Positions 6,835 to 14,664 of a DNA stretch of 26,431 nucleotides are shown piece after piece (within the stretch, counting starts at the first letter, position 1; every line of letters starts with the position of its first letter). Origin of the DNA: JBBRSC01 sp038245795 (lineage in GTDB: Bacteria > Actinomycetota > Acidimicrobiia > Acidimicrobiales > Microtrichaceae); contig JBBRSC010000011.1 of assembly GCA_038245795.1 (NCBI GenBank), positions 1 to 26,431 on the forward strand, read 5' to 3'. The notes below the pieces were generated by a model that ran no database searches, was not told the origin of the DNA, and saw nothing but the letters and a program-made list of their open reading frames with translations. A program made the position numbers and the translations under genes.

Positions 6835-8037
6835 TCAGGCGCCGGTCGACCAGTGGGCGATCCGGCGGATTCCTTCGATGAGATCGTCGTCGCTCATGGC
6901 GAAACTGAAGCGGAGATAGCCGGGCGCACCGAATGCCTCGCCGGGGACGATGGCGACCTTGGCCTGATCGAGGATGGCATCGGCCAACTCCGAGGTGCTT
7001 GTCGGTGTGACGTCACCATAGGTGCGGCCAAGCAGCCCGGTGACGTCGGGGAAGCAATAGAAGGCGCCTTCGGGAACAGGGCACACCACCCCATCGATGT
7101 CGGACAACATCGACACCATGATGAGGCGGCGTCGATCGAAGGCTGCCCGCATCTCCGAAACGGCATCGAGACTGCCCGACACGGCTGCCAGCGCGGCACG
7201 TTGGGCGATGTTGTCCACGTTGGACGTGGAGTGCGACTGCAGGTTCGTTGCCGCCACGGCGACATCGAGCGGAGAGATCATCCACCCAACCCGCCATCCG
7301 GTCATGGCATAGGTCTTCGCCACGCCGTTCACAACGATGCAGCGATCGGCGAGTTCGGGGACCAGTACGGGCATCGACGCGTGTTCTGCGTTGCCGTAGA
7401 CAAGGTGCTCGTAGATTTCATCAGTGAAAACCCAGAGGCCGTGCTCGACCGCCCACCGCCCGATCGCCTCGATTTCCGATGCCGGGTAGACGGCGCCCGT
7501 CGGGTTGGAGGGCGACACGAACACCAGCGCCCTCGTCTGTGGTGTGCGAGCTGCTTCGAGTTGGTCGACGGTCACCCGAAAACCCTGATCGGCCCCAGCG
7601 AAGACCGGCACCGCTCTGGCACCGGTCAGCTCGATCGACTCGGGATACGTTGTCCAATACGGCGCTGGAAGGATGACCTCGTCGCCTGGGTCCAGGATGG
7701 TGGCGAAGGCATTGAAGAGCGCATGCTTGCCGCCGTTGGTAACGACCACCTGCGACGCGGTGACCTCGTAGCCCGAGTCCCGCTGAGTTTTGTGCGCAAT
7801 GGCCTCACGCAGCTCTGGCAGCCCCGCGGCCGGGCTGTACTTGTGGTTCTTGGGGTCGCGGGCCGCGACCACCGCCGCCTCGACGATCGCCGCTGGGGTC
7901 GCGAAGTCGGGCTCACCGGCACCGAAACCGATCACGGGCTCGCCGGCGGCCTTGAGCGCCTTGGCCTTGGCGTCGACCGCCAACGTTGCGGAGGGCGCAA
8001 TGGCTGCGATTCGGGCGGAGATTCGTCGTTCGGTCAC
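6835..8037 (-). CDS. Class I/II PLP-dependent aminotransferase (aspartate aminotransferase-like)
   Basis: This is a 400-residue fold-type I aminotransferase. It has FGAGEPDF near the N-terminus, TNGGKHALFNAF, PAPYWTTYPE, SPSNPTGAV, the cofactor strand FTDEIYEHLVY, and the Schiff-base lysine K241 in NGVAKTYAMTGWRVGW. The C-terminal YLRFSFAMS carries the conserved arginine for the substrate carboxylate. These are the features of the I-gamma aspartate/prephenate aminotransferase group; the exact amino donor cannot be read from sequence. GTG 8035-8037 (VTERRISARIAAI) is chosen because it matches the family N-terminus and GAGAG lies just upstream. The frame stays open to 8118, but that would overlap serC. 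It heads a tight cluster with the S9 peptidase and PhzF-like gene. Confidence 0.93.
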   Translation of the reverse strand: MTERRISARIAAIAPSATLAVDAKAKALKAAGEPVIGFGAGEPDFATPAAIVEAAVVAARDPKNHKYSPAAGLPELREAIAHKTQRDSGYEVTASQVVVTNGGKHALFNAFATILDPGDEVILPAPYWTTYPESIELTGARAVPVFAGADQGFRVTVDQLEAARTPQTRALVFVSPSNPTGAVYPASEIEAIGRWAVEHGLWVFTDEIYEHLVYGNAEHASMPVLVPELADRCIVVNGVAKTYAMTGWRVGWMISPLDVAVAATNLQSHSTSNVDNIAQRAALAAVSGSLDAVSEMRAAFDRRRLIMVSMLSDIDGVVCPVPEGAFYCFPDVTGLLGRTYGDVTPTSTSELADAILDQAKVAIVPGEAFGAPGYLRFSFAMSDDDLIEGIRRIAHWSTGA

Positions 8038-8108
8038 AGGACTCTCATCTGAGGTGGGGGGTGAGTATTCGAATTCGCCGTACCGCTGGCGGGGGGCGAG
8101 ACTGGAGC
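8038..8108. promoter_or_regulatory. Divergent intergenic region, aminotransferase / serC
   Basis: These 71 bp must hold both 5' control regions. An AT-richer block GTATTCGAATTCG with a small palindrome (CGAATTCG) lies in the middle (about 8068-8082). I cannot assign -10 boxes confidently for either gene; neither shows the leaderless TANNNT spacing seen elsewhere in this window. Confidence 0.35.
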
Positions 8109-9227
8109 GTGAGCACAATTGCTATCCCCCAAGACCTTCTTCCCCTTGACGGACGGTTCGGTTGTGGACCATCGAAGATCCGGCCTGAGGCTATCGAGGC
8201 GTTGGGTGTCGGCGCATCTACGTATCTGGGAACGTCGCATCGCCAGGCCACCGTGCAGTTCGAAGTCGGTGCACTCCGCAATCAACTCGCCGAGTTGCTG
8301 TCGCTACCTGATGGGTACGAAGTTCTCCTCGGTAACGGTGGATCAACGGCGTTCTGGGACATCGCGACCTTCGGCCTGATCCAGGACCGCAGCCAACACC
8401 TGACGTTTGGAGAGTTCTCGTCGAAGTTCGCAGAAGCAGCGGCCGCGGCGCCGCACCTGGGCGAACCGGAGATCCGATCGACCGCGCCAGGGACCAGCAC
8501 CCGAGCCGTTGCCAGCGACGGGATCGACGCCTATTGCCTCACCCACAACGAGACGTCGACCGGTGTGATGATGCCCATCGAGCGGCCTGCTGGTGCCGAC
8601 GACACTGCGCTTGTTCTGGTGGATGCCACCAGTGCCGCTGGCGGAATTCGTTTCGATGCCGCTGAGACCGACGTCTACTACTTCGCCCCACAGAAGTGCC
8701 TGGCGTCCGATGGCGGACTCTGGATCGCAGCTTGTTCGCCACGAGCCATCGAACGGATCGAACGCATCGCGGCGTCGGATCGCTGGATCCCCGCGTTCTT
8801 CGACCTGAAGATCGCGCTCGACAACTCCCGCAAGGACCAGACCTACAACACCCCGGCCTTGGCGACCATCCGTATGGCGAACAGCCAGCTCCAATGGATC
8901 CTCGAAGCGGGTGGTCTCGAGTTCGCCGCCGGACGTTGCGATACGTCATCGAGCACGCTCTATGACTGGGCGGAGGCGAGCCCGGTGGCCACACCGTTCG
9001 TGGCCGATCCAGCCGACCGCTCACGGGTGGTCGTCACGATCGACTTCGACGAGTCGATCGACGCCACCGCCATCGCCGCAACATTGCGCGCCAACGGCAT
9101 CCTCGATACCGAGCCGTATCGCAAGCTCGGGCGCAACCAGTTGCGGATGGCCTGCTTTCCCGCCATCGACCCCGACGACGTTCGCCAACTGACGCGCTGC
9201 ATCGATTTCACTCTCGAACAACTCTGA
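8109..9227 (+). CDS. serC: Phosphoserine aminotransferase, mycobacterial type
   Basis: It converts 3-phosphohydroxypyruvate plus glutamate to O-phosphoserine, the step after SerA. The 372 residues begin FGCGPSKIRPEA (phosphate/substrate loop) and include STYLGTSHRQ, LLGNGGSTAFWD, LTHNETSTGV, the cofactor aspartate in LVDATSAAGG, and the Schiff-base lysine K196 in YYFAPQKCLASDGG. The last motif and overall length match the M. tuberculosis-type SerC rather than the shorter enterobacterial form. GTG 8109 is preferred over the upstream in-frame ATG at 7986, which lies inside the opposite aminotransferase gene; a short GGAG lies close before the GTG. No serB is present in the window. It is followed by the YibE/F gene after 60 nt and may be co-transcribed with it. 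Confidence 0.96.
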   Translation: MSTIAIPQDLLPLDGRFGCGPSKIRPEAIEALGVGASTYLGTSHRQATVQFEVGALRNQLAELLSLPDGYEVLLGNGGSTAFWDIATFGLIQDRSQHLTFGEFSSKFAEAAAAAPHLGEPEIRSTAPGTSTRAVASDGIDAYCLTHNETSTGVMMPIERPAGADDTALVLVDATSAAGGIRFDAAETDVYYFAPQKCLASDGGLWIAACSPRAIERIERIAASDRWIPAFFDLKIALDNSRKDQTYNTPALATIRMANSQLQWILEAGGLEFAAGRCDTSSSTLYDWAEASPVATPFVADPADRSRVVVTIDFDESIDATAIAATLRANGILDTEPYRKLGRNQLRMACFPAIDPDDVRQLTRCIDFTLEQL

Positions 9228-9287
9228 CCCAGGGTCCACGGCGCTGGGGTCCACGGCTGGGGGCCGAAGCCTTGGGACACTGGAGAC

Positions 9288-10529
9288 GTGTCTGGTCACT
9301 CGCATTCGCACGATCATGAGCTCGACGTCGAGCCTCGTCTGGCGCGAACGCTCAATGCCATCGTCATCGGCATTGCCGTGGCCACTGTGTTCGGGGCCGC
9401 GTTGTTGTGGCCGACTGGAGACGCGCAAAACGATCGGCAACAGGTTCGATTCGAGTATCCCGACGCCACGTTGAGCTCCATCGTTGCGATCAACTGCCCG
9501 GGCATCACCAGCGTCACAACGGTGACGTGTCGACTCCTCGAGGCCAAGCTCACCAGCGGGAGTCGTAGCGGTGAGACCGTGCTCGTCTACATCCAAGAAA
9601 CGGATCCCGTGGCACCGCTGCTGGCAGTCGGCGATGACGTCGTGCTGACCTACAACGCCGCCGCTCTCGAGGATTTCCGCTTCCAGTTCGTCGACTACCA
9701 ACGCGGCGGTTCGCTGTGGATGCTCGTGATCCTCTTCGTCGTCGTGGTGGTCGCTCTCGGTCGTTGGCACGGCGTACGTGCACTCGCAGCACTTGCGATC
9801 AGCTTGTTCGTGCTCATGGCGGGCGTGTTGCCCTCGCTCCTCCGAGGCAACGATGCCATCCAGGTGGCCCTGGTCGGCGCGGCCCTCATCGGGTTCGTCG
9901 CGCTCTATCTGACCAACGGCATCAACATGGCGTCGACCGTTGCGCTCCTCGGAACGTTCGCCGCGCTCGTCGTCACAGCGACGCTGGCGTGGATTTTCAC
10001 TGATCTGGCCAAGCTGACCGGTCTCACCGATGACGCCCAACAGACGCTGCGATTCACCGCGTCCGGGGTGAACCTGCGTGACCTCATCATTGCGGGTTCG
10101 GTCATCGGCGCCCTCGGCGTACTCGATGACGTCACGGTCACCCAGGTCTCAGCCGTGACCGAACTTCGTCGAGCCAATCCATCGATGACACGTCGGGAGT
10201 TGTACGGCGCGGCGTTGCGGATCGGCAGGGATCATGTGGCGTCGACCATAAATACCCTGGTGCTCGCATATGCCGGCGCGTCGTTGCCGTTGCTCCTCAT
10301 CTATGTGCAGGCCGACACCCCGCTGGGACGAGTGTTCGGCACCGAAGTCGTCGCCACCGAGATCATTCGAACTCTCGTGGGAACCATCGGCTTGGTCATT
10401 GCGGTGCCCATCACGACAGCGCTCGCCGCAGCCGTCATTGCGCCGAGAACGAGACTCGGAGGTGAGTCAGCACTAGCGGACGACGATCCACCGGCGCCTC
10501 GGTGGGAGGATTTCGCTCCCGAGGGATGA
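9288..10529 (+). CDS. YibE/F-family integral membrane protein
   Basis: This 413-residue membrane protein belongs to the YibE/F family (PF07907), whose role is uncharacterised. A histidine-rich N-terminal tail (SGHSHSHDHE) precedes the first transmembrane helix (about 22-40). A soluble extracytoplasmic domain (about 45-145, two cysteines) and roughly seven further helices follow. The family core is visible as LYLTNGINMAS, GALGVLDDVTVTQVSAV, ELRRANPSM, RDHVASTINTLVLAYAGASL and the C-terminal helix before AAVIAPRTRL. The His-rich tail could bind metal, but that is only a guess. GTG 9288 is used because it gives the His-rich tail and TM1 directly; GGAGA is immediately upstream. Expected location is the cytoplasmic membrane. 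Confidence 0.92.
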   Translation: MSGHSHSHDHELDVEPRLARTLNAIVIGIAVATVFGAALLWPTGDAQNDRQQVRFEYPDATLSSIVAINCPGITSVTTVTCRLLEAKLTSGSRSGETVLVYIQETDPVAPLLAVGDDVVLTYNAAALEDFRFQFVDYQRGGSLWMLVILFVVVVVALGRWHGVRALAALAISLFVLMAGVLPSLLRGNDAIQVALVGAALIGFVALYLTNGINMASTVALLGTFAALVVTATLAWIFTDLAKLTGLTDDAQQTLRFTASGVNLRDLIIAGSVIGALGVLDDVTVTQVSAVTELRRANPSMTRRELYGAALRIGRDHVASTINTLVLAYAGASLPLLLIYVQADTPLGRVFGTEVVATEIIRTLVGTIGLVIAVPITTALAAAVIAPRTRLGGESALADDDPPAPRWEDFAPEG

Positions 10530-10532
10530 CGG

Positions 10533-10538
10533 TACGAT
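10533..10538 (+). promoter_or_regulatory. -10 box (TACGAT) of the first acyl-CoA ligase gene
   Basis: TACGAT fits TANNNT and would start transcription near 10545, leaving a short 5' UTR of about 20 nt that contains the Shine-Dalgarno AGGGGG (10554-10559) before ATG 10565. It overlaps nothing but the stop region of the YibE/F gene (ends 10529). Confidence 0.4.
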
Positions 10539-10564
10539 CTGGTCTGAACTTTCAGGGGGTCAAC

Positions 10565-12310
10565 ATGAGTGCCATCAGCGAGATCCGCGCCCAACTCACC
10601 GGTCCGGGCGGCGCGTTCGAGGTCGGCAAGGACGTCGTCGACGGCGTGGCAATGCGGGTCTATACCAGCCGCTTTCCCGATCTCAGCGTGGTCGCACAGT
10701 TCGGAATGGCGCACGGCGACAAGGAGTTCATCGTCTACGGCGATCGCCGAATCTCCTTCGCTGACTTCTTGGCAACGTCGAACTCTGTGGCCAACCATCT
10801 TCGCTCCGACGCCGGGGTCGTCCACGGTGACCGGGTGGCAGTCCTCAGCCAGAACAACCCCGAGTGGTGCATGTCGTTCTGGGGAACCGTGAACATCGGC
10901 GCCGTGCTGGTGGGTCTCAACGGATGGTGGACCACCGACGAGGTGCTCTATGGCTTGGAGGACTCGGGCGCCAAGGTTCTCGTGGTCGACGCCAAGAGAT
11001 TCGCGCGGATCACCGAGCACATCGACGCCATTGAAACGCTGGAGCGGGTGTACCTCATCGATGCCGACCCGGCGGACTTCGGAGGTGGACCGAAGCTGCA
11101 CCGCTTCGACGAGTTGACCGCCGATCCGACACCCGATTTTCCCGAGGTCAAGCTGTCCGAGGGCGACCATGCCGTCATCTTCTATACCTCGGGCACCACG
11201 GGCCGACCCAAGGGCGCGATCTCAACACACCGCAACATGATCGCCAATCTGCAGAACACGGTGTTCACCCTGACGGCTGGCAGTATGGCGATGGCCGCGG
11301 CAACAAACGAACAGAACGCTACGAGCGAACCTGCGCCATCCTCGACCGGTTCCTCGCAGCCCGTAGCGCTGTTCACATCCCCGCTGTTCCACGTGTCGGG
11401 ATGTCATTCGACCCTGGTCGTCGGTCTGATGGGCGGCATGAAACTGGTCATGATCGACGGGCGATTCGATCCGATTCGGGCCCTTCAACTCATCCAGGAC
11501 GAAGGCGTCCAGATCTGGGCGACCGTGCCGACCATGATCTGGCGGACCTGCGAACATCCCGCTCGACACGACTACGACACCTCGACGGTGATCTCGGTGA
11601 GCTTCGGCGGATCACCCTCGGCAGAGGAGTTGCAGCGCAAGATCCGCGAGACCTTCCCGAACGTCAAGGCCACGACCAACGCCTACGGTCTCACCGAATC
11701 GTCGTCGGTTGCAACGGCCTTGAGCGGTGCTGATTCCGTACGTCTGCCCGATTCGGTGGGCATCCCCATGCCAGTGGTCGAACTGGCCATCCTCGGCCCG
11801 GAAGGACAACACCTCGGACCGAACGAAACCGGTGAGGTACTGATCAAGGGTCCGATCATCATGGCGGGCTATTGGAACAAGCCTGAGGCCACCGCTGATG
11901 CGGTTCGTGACGGGTGGTTGCATACCGGCGACGTCGGGCACCTCGATGAGGACGGGTTCCTGTTCATCACCGATCGCGCCAAGGACATGATCATCCGTGG
12001 TGGCGAGAACATCTACTGCGTGGAGATCGAGAATCGCCTCGTCGAACATCCCGACATCGCCGATGCGGCGATCATCGGAGTGGCTCATCCCTCGCTCGGT
12101 GAGGAAGTCAAAGCGGTCATCCAGATCGAGCCCGGGTCGAGGCTCACCGAAGACGACGTGCGATCGTGGGTGGCGCTCGCACTCGCCGGGTTCAAGGTGC
12201 CGACCTACGTCGAGCTCCGAACCGAGAAGCTTCCCCGCAACGCCTCGGGCAAGTTGTTGAAGAACGTTCTGCGCGGCACCGGTGACGTCAGCTTCGACGA
12301 GACGATGTAA
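10565..12310 (+). CDS. Fatty-acid/aromatic acyl-CoA ligase (class I adenylate-forming enzyme)
   Basis: This is a 581-residue AMP-binding acyl-CoA synthetase (FadD-like). The P-loop FYTSGTTGRPKG is at about 206-217, LFHVSGCHS follows a low-complexity Ala/Ser/Thr/Pro stretch (about 239-262), and YGLTESS gives the adenine-binding motif. LHTGDVGHLDEDG (about 453) and DRAKDMIIRGGENI form the hinge, and PRNASGKLLKN carries the catalytic lysine. It makes an acyl-adenylate and then an acyl-CoA; substrate is not predictable, though the neighbouring TetR and P450 remnants suggest lipid, steroid or aromatic catabolism. ATG 10565 has a strong Shine-Dalgarno 5 nt upstream; the frame opens earlier, inside the YibE/F gene. 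It is followed 13 nt later by a small gene. Confidence 0.93.
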   Translation: MSAISEIRAQLTGPGGAFEVGKDVVDGVAMRVYTSRFPDLSVVAQFGMAHGDKEFIVYGDRRISFADFLATSNSVANHLRSDAGVVHGDRVAVLSQNNPEWCMSFWGTVNIGAVLVGLNGWWTTDEVLYGLEDSGAKVLVVDAKRFARITEHIDAIETLERVYLIDADPADFGGGPKLHRFDELTADPTPDFPEVKLSEGDHAVIFYTSGTTGRPKGAISTHRNMIANLQNTVFTLTAGSMAMAAATNEQNATSEPAPSSTGSSQPVALFTSPLFHVSGCHSTLVVGLMGGMKLVMIDGRFDPIRALQLIQDEGVQIWATVPTMIWRTCEHPARHDYDTSTVISVSFGGSPSAEELQRKIRETFPNVKATTNAYGLTESSSVATALSGADSVRLPDSVGIPMPVVELAILGPEGQHLGPNETGEVLIKGPIIMAGYWNKPEATADAVRDGWLHTGDVGHLDEDGFLFITDRAKDMIIRGGENIYCVEIENRLVEHPDIADAAIIGVAHPSLGEEVKAVIQIEPGSRLTEDDVRSWVALALAGFKVPTYVELRTEKLPRNASGKLLKNVLRGTGDVSFDETM

Positions 12311-12323
12311 CCGAGTTGACGCA

Positions 12324-12569
12324 ATGACCGATGACGCGCCTTATCCCGACGGTGAGTATCCAGCAATCGTCATCGATGCAGAGGATGGCGTGGCCGAGGA
12401 CGGTTCGTCGCTCACCCACGTCGAACTCGCCCTCCTCACTGGCCCGCAGAAGGGTTCGATGGTCACGGTCACAGCATTCGGCGCGCTCGGCTCGGCGATC
12501 GATCTCCTCGGCATGCCCGCGACCCTGACGGTCTCCGCTGGCCAACCATCCTTCACCATCGATACCTAA
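12324..12569 (+). CDS. Small (81 aa) acidic protein of unknown function
   Basis: Starts at ATG 12324, 13 nt after the acyl-CoA ligase stop, and so is probably in its operon. The 81 residues are acidic and regularly patterned: PDGEYPAIVIDAEDGVAEDG, then LTHVELALLTGPQKGSMVTV, a linker, and LLGMPATLTVSAGQPSFTID. The alternation suggests a small all-beta (OB-like) barrel. I believe similar short proteins occur next to acyl-CoA ligases in other actinobacteria, but I cannot name a family. No signal peptide, membrane segment or cysteine is present. Codon use is like the neighbours, which supports it being a real gene. An upstream in-frame ATG (12282) lies inside the ligase gene and is not preferred. 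Confidence 0.7.
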   Translation: MTDDAPYPDGEYPAIVIDAEDGVAEDGSSLTHVELALLTGPQKGSMVTVTAFGALGSAIDLLGMPATLTVSAGQPSFTIDT

Positions 12570-12610
12570 CGCCCGCGCCGTCTTCCCGGACCTCAATCTC
12601 GTTCCTTTAC

Positions 12611-12628
12611 AAAGCGAGCGCTCGGTTT
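12611..12628. promoter_or_regulatory. Operator-like palindrome upstream of the tetR remnant
   Basis: An 18-bp inverted repeat with perfect core CGAGCGCTCG (12615-12624) and flanking AAA/TTT, broken by one mismatched pair. It ends exactly where the TAAGGT -10 box begins, so a bound repressor would cover the promoter. GAGCGCTC-centred palindromes are common targets of TetR-family repressors, so this is probably the autoregulatory site of the now broken gene. Confidence 0.55.
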
Positions 12629-12633
12629 AAGGT
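12628..12633 (+). promoter_or_regulatory. -10 box (TAAGGT) of the tetR remnant, leaderless geometry
   Basis: TAAGGT ends 6 nt before GTG 12640. It overlaps the last base of the operator palindrome. Confidence 0.45.
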
Positions 12634-12639
12634 GAGGGC

Positions 12640-12960
12640 GTGCCAAGGATCTCCGAGGAACGTAAGGCTGCGACTCGTACTCGCTTGGTCGACGCCGCAG
12701 TGACCGTGATCCTGACCGGCGGGCCAGCTGGGGCCGCGATACCACTATTTCCCGTCGAAAGATGACCTCTACCGGGCCATTGCGCAGCGTTTCGTCGATC
12801 TCGATCAGGACAATCCACCGCTCGATCCAACGGTCTCGACCGAACAGCTCATCGACCATCACGAGGATGTGATGCGATCACTTTTCGTGCCTGGCGCCCA
12901 CACGATCCTCGGTCAGTTGCGAGCCGCTGCCGTGTCGAGCGACACCATCGCCGCCAGGAG
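12640..12960 (+). pseudogene. TetR/AcrR-family regulator, DNA-binding helices deleted and C-terminus lost
   Basis: From GTG 12640 the first frame reads VPRISEERKAATRTRLVDAA then VTVILTGGPAGA, the usual first helix of a TetR protein, and then hits TGA 12763-12765. From about 12737 another frame continues RYHYFPSKDDLYRAIAQRF, the conserved segment just after the recognition helix, and runs on to about 12960. The roughly 15-20 residues that normally lie between (EIA..AGVS.G, the helix-turn-helix) are missing, so the break is an out-of-frame internal deletion, not a single-base error. GGGCC occurs on both sides of AGCTG at the junction (12721-12735), compatible with slippage. The ligand-binding half is also short: only about 75 residues follow the YHYFPSK block before the P450 ribosome-binding site. 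It cannot encode a working repressor. Confidence 0.8.
12956..12960 (+). promoter_or_regulatory. Shine-Dalgarno (AGGAG) of the P450 pseudogene
   Basis: AGGAG lies 7 nt before ATG 12968-12970. This near-ideal site fixes the original start of the P450 gene even though the frame is broken one codon later. Confidence 0.6.
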
Positions 12961-12967
12961 AACAACC

Positions 12968-13927
12968 ATGACGCTCCTCCCATCGTGCGGTTCATGCTCG
13001 ACCCGAAGTACCGGACCGATCCATATCCGCTGTATGCGCGGGTGCAATCTCTGGAACCCGTGCATCACTCGATGATGGCCGTCCCCATCATCAGCGGGTA
13101 CGACGTCGTCGGCGAAGTGCTCCGGCATCCCTCGGCATCGAGCGGCGAACGCTACAACGATCTGTCGTGGGGAGGCGCCAAACACGGTCGCGGCGTCCCG
13201 AGCCTTTACCCCCCGAATCGCCGGACAGTCGCGCCCCATGATCGAGGCGATCGCCCCACCGGCTCATCGACGAGTTGGAACCGCAGGGATCAGGCGACAT
13301 TCTCGAAACCCTCGCCTATGAACTCCCAATTCTCGTGACCTGCGAGCTCCTCGGCGTTCCCCACGAGGACTATCCAAAGCTCGCTCGATGGGTGCCCGAC
13401 ATCATCGGGGGTCTCGACGTCGAGGTACTCGGTTCACCGGCCAAGCTCATCAAGGCGGACGCGGCCGCTCTCGCGCTCGATGCGTACTTCTGCGATCTCA
13501 TCGAACGCCGCCGGGCCGACCCTGGCGACGACCTGCTGTCCTCACTGATCGTCGCCGCTGACGACGACGACCGCCTCAGCCTCGACGAGCTCGTGGCCTT
13601 TGCCATCCTGTTGTTCGCCGCTGGGCACGAGACCACCGCCAACCTCATCGGCAACAGTCTGGTGAACCTGTTCGAACGACGTGACCAGCTCGACCGATGG
13701 ATCAACGAGCCCGAAATTCGCCGCAACGGTGTCGATGAATTGCTGCGCTTCGACAGCCCCGTTCAGATGGCACAGCGAGTCGCCATGAAACCCTTCGACT
13801 TCGGCGGCACAACCGTTCCCTCAGGCAGGATGATGATCCTGCTCTTCGGCGCCGCCAATCGAGATCCCGCGGCCTTCGATCGATCATCTTCCGTGGCGTC
13901 AAAGCACTTCCGCTGGCGTGGAATTGA
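12968..13927 (+). pseudogene. Cytochrome P450, multiply frameshifted, haem-binding loop deleted
   Basis: Pieces of one P450 can be followed through three frames. After ATG 12968 a one-base loss leads into APPIVRFMLDPKYRTDPYPL and YDVVGEVLRHP (to about 13165). A second frame gives SRAFTPRIAGQSRPMIEAIA (13190s to 13255). One extra C near 13258 then shifts to RLIDELEPQGSGDILETLAY, the oxygen-binding helix FAAGHETT, the K-helix ELLRFDSP (ExxR present), and FGAANRDPAAF, ending at about 13880. A fourth switch gives IIFRGVKALPLAWN and the natural stop TGA 13925-13927. Between PAAF and IIFRG the whole FGxGxHxCxG cysteine-ligand loop (about 70-80 residues) is missing, so no haem thiolate ligand can be made. 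A bacterial P450 is usually near 400 residues; about a fifth of the gene is gone. The frame from 13275 stays open into the GNAT gene, so automatic calling may merge the two. Confidence 0.85.
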
Positions 13928-13964
13928 CCACAGGCCGCGCGGTGGGACAGACCACAATGTCCCC

Positions 13965-14636
13965 ATGCCCACACCGTCCTGGCCGCTTTTTGATCTGATC
14001 ATCCGAACACCCCGGCTGACGCTCTCCATTGTTCGTGAATCAGACGCACTCGAACTCATCGAGCTCTCCGACCATGGCATCCACGATCCCGAGGCGATGC
14101 CGTTCCTGATCCCCTGGACCGACGAGCCGACGCCCGACCGCTGGTGGAATTCGTTTCGCTTCTACATGAAGAACGCCTCCGGGTGTACGCCTGAGTCGTG
14201 GAATCTGTCGTTTGCGATTCGCCACGAGGGAGCGCTCATCGGCAATCAAGACGCTGGCGCCGACCGCTTCCCCGCCATGCGAACTGCCGGAACCGGCTCG
14301 TGGCTCGGCCGAGCGTTTCAGGGACAGGGCTTTGGCTACGAGGCCCGGATTGCCGTTCTGACACTCCTCTTCGACGGCCTCGGCGCGGCAGAAGCCACTA
14401 CCGGCGCCTACTTTGACAATCTTGCCTCGCTCCGAGTCACCGAGAAGGTCGGCTACACACCGAACGGCGAACAACGCGTACTTCGCAGGGGCGCCGTCGT
14501 TCGTGGCGTCGAATTCCGGATGACCGCCGAGCGGTGGGCCGATGTTCGCCCCGCGCTGTCCGTCACGATCGAGGGCATCGACCCCGTCCGCGCCTTTTTG
14601 GGTCTCAAAGAAACCCCGCCCGACAGGGTCACGTGA
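13965..14636 (+). CDS. GNAT-family N-acetyltransferase (RimJ/RimL-like)
   Basis: This is a 223-residue acetyltransferase. IIRTPRLTLSIV is the typical first strand of RimJ/RimL-type GNATs, AIRHEGALIGNQD the central strand, GSWLGRAFQGQGFGYEAR the acetyl-CoA pyrophosphate loop (Q-x-G-x-G), and AYFDNLASLRVTEKVGYTPNG the conserved end with the N-x-x-S motif. It transfers an acetyl group from acetyl-CoA to an amine of a small molecule or protein; the substrate is unknown. ATG 13965 is chosen because it directly precedes the family N-terminus. The open frame continues upstream to 13275, but that part is P450-derived. There is no good Shine-Dalgarno and no TANNNT box at leaderless distance, so its expression signals may have been affected by the neighbouring deletions. 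Confidence 0.85.
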   Translation: MPTPSWPLFDLIIRTPRLTLSIVRESDALELIELSDHGIHDPEAMPFLIPWTDEPTPDRWWNSFRFYMKNASGCTPESWNLSFAIRHEGALIGNQDAGADRFPAMRTAGTGSWLGRAFQGQGFGYEARIAVLTLLFDGLGAAEATTGAYFDNLASLRVTEKVGYTPNGEQRVLRRGAVVRGVEFRMTAERWADVRPALSVTIEGIDPVRAFLGLKETPPDRVT

Positions 14637-14662
14637 GCAGTGCGATCAACCGTCACGCTCAC
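14633..14662. terminator. Possible bidirectional stem-loop between convergent genes
   Basis: GTGAGC-A-GTG (14633-14642) can pair with CAC-GCTCAC (14654-14662), giving a 9-bp stem with one bulged A and an 11-nt loop. It includes the GNAT stop codon and lies 2 nt before the stop of the convergent acyl-CoA ligase. There is no T-tract on either side, so termination is only a possibility. Confidence 0.3.
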
Positions 14663-14664
14663 CA

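Noticed and set aside
6370..8052. 560-codon plus-strand open frame opposite the S9 peptidase and aminotransferase
   Set aside because: It spans two certain minus-strand genes and their junction; codon-bias artefact.
9228..9287. Duplicated GGGTCCACGGC between serC and the YibE/F gene
   Set aside because: A short tandem repeat of 11 bp with no pairing potential or promoter relation that I can see.
13275..14636. Genuine P450-acetyltransferase fusion enzyme
   Set aside because: The P450 part lacks the haem-cysteine loop, and its true C-terminus (FRGVKALPLAWN, stop) is visible in another frame before the GNAT start.
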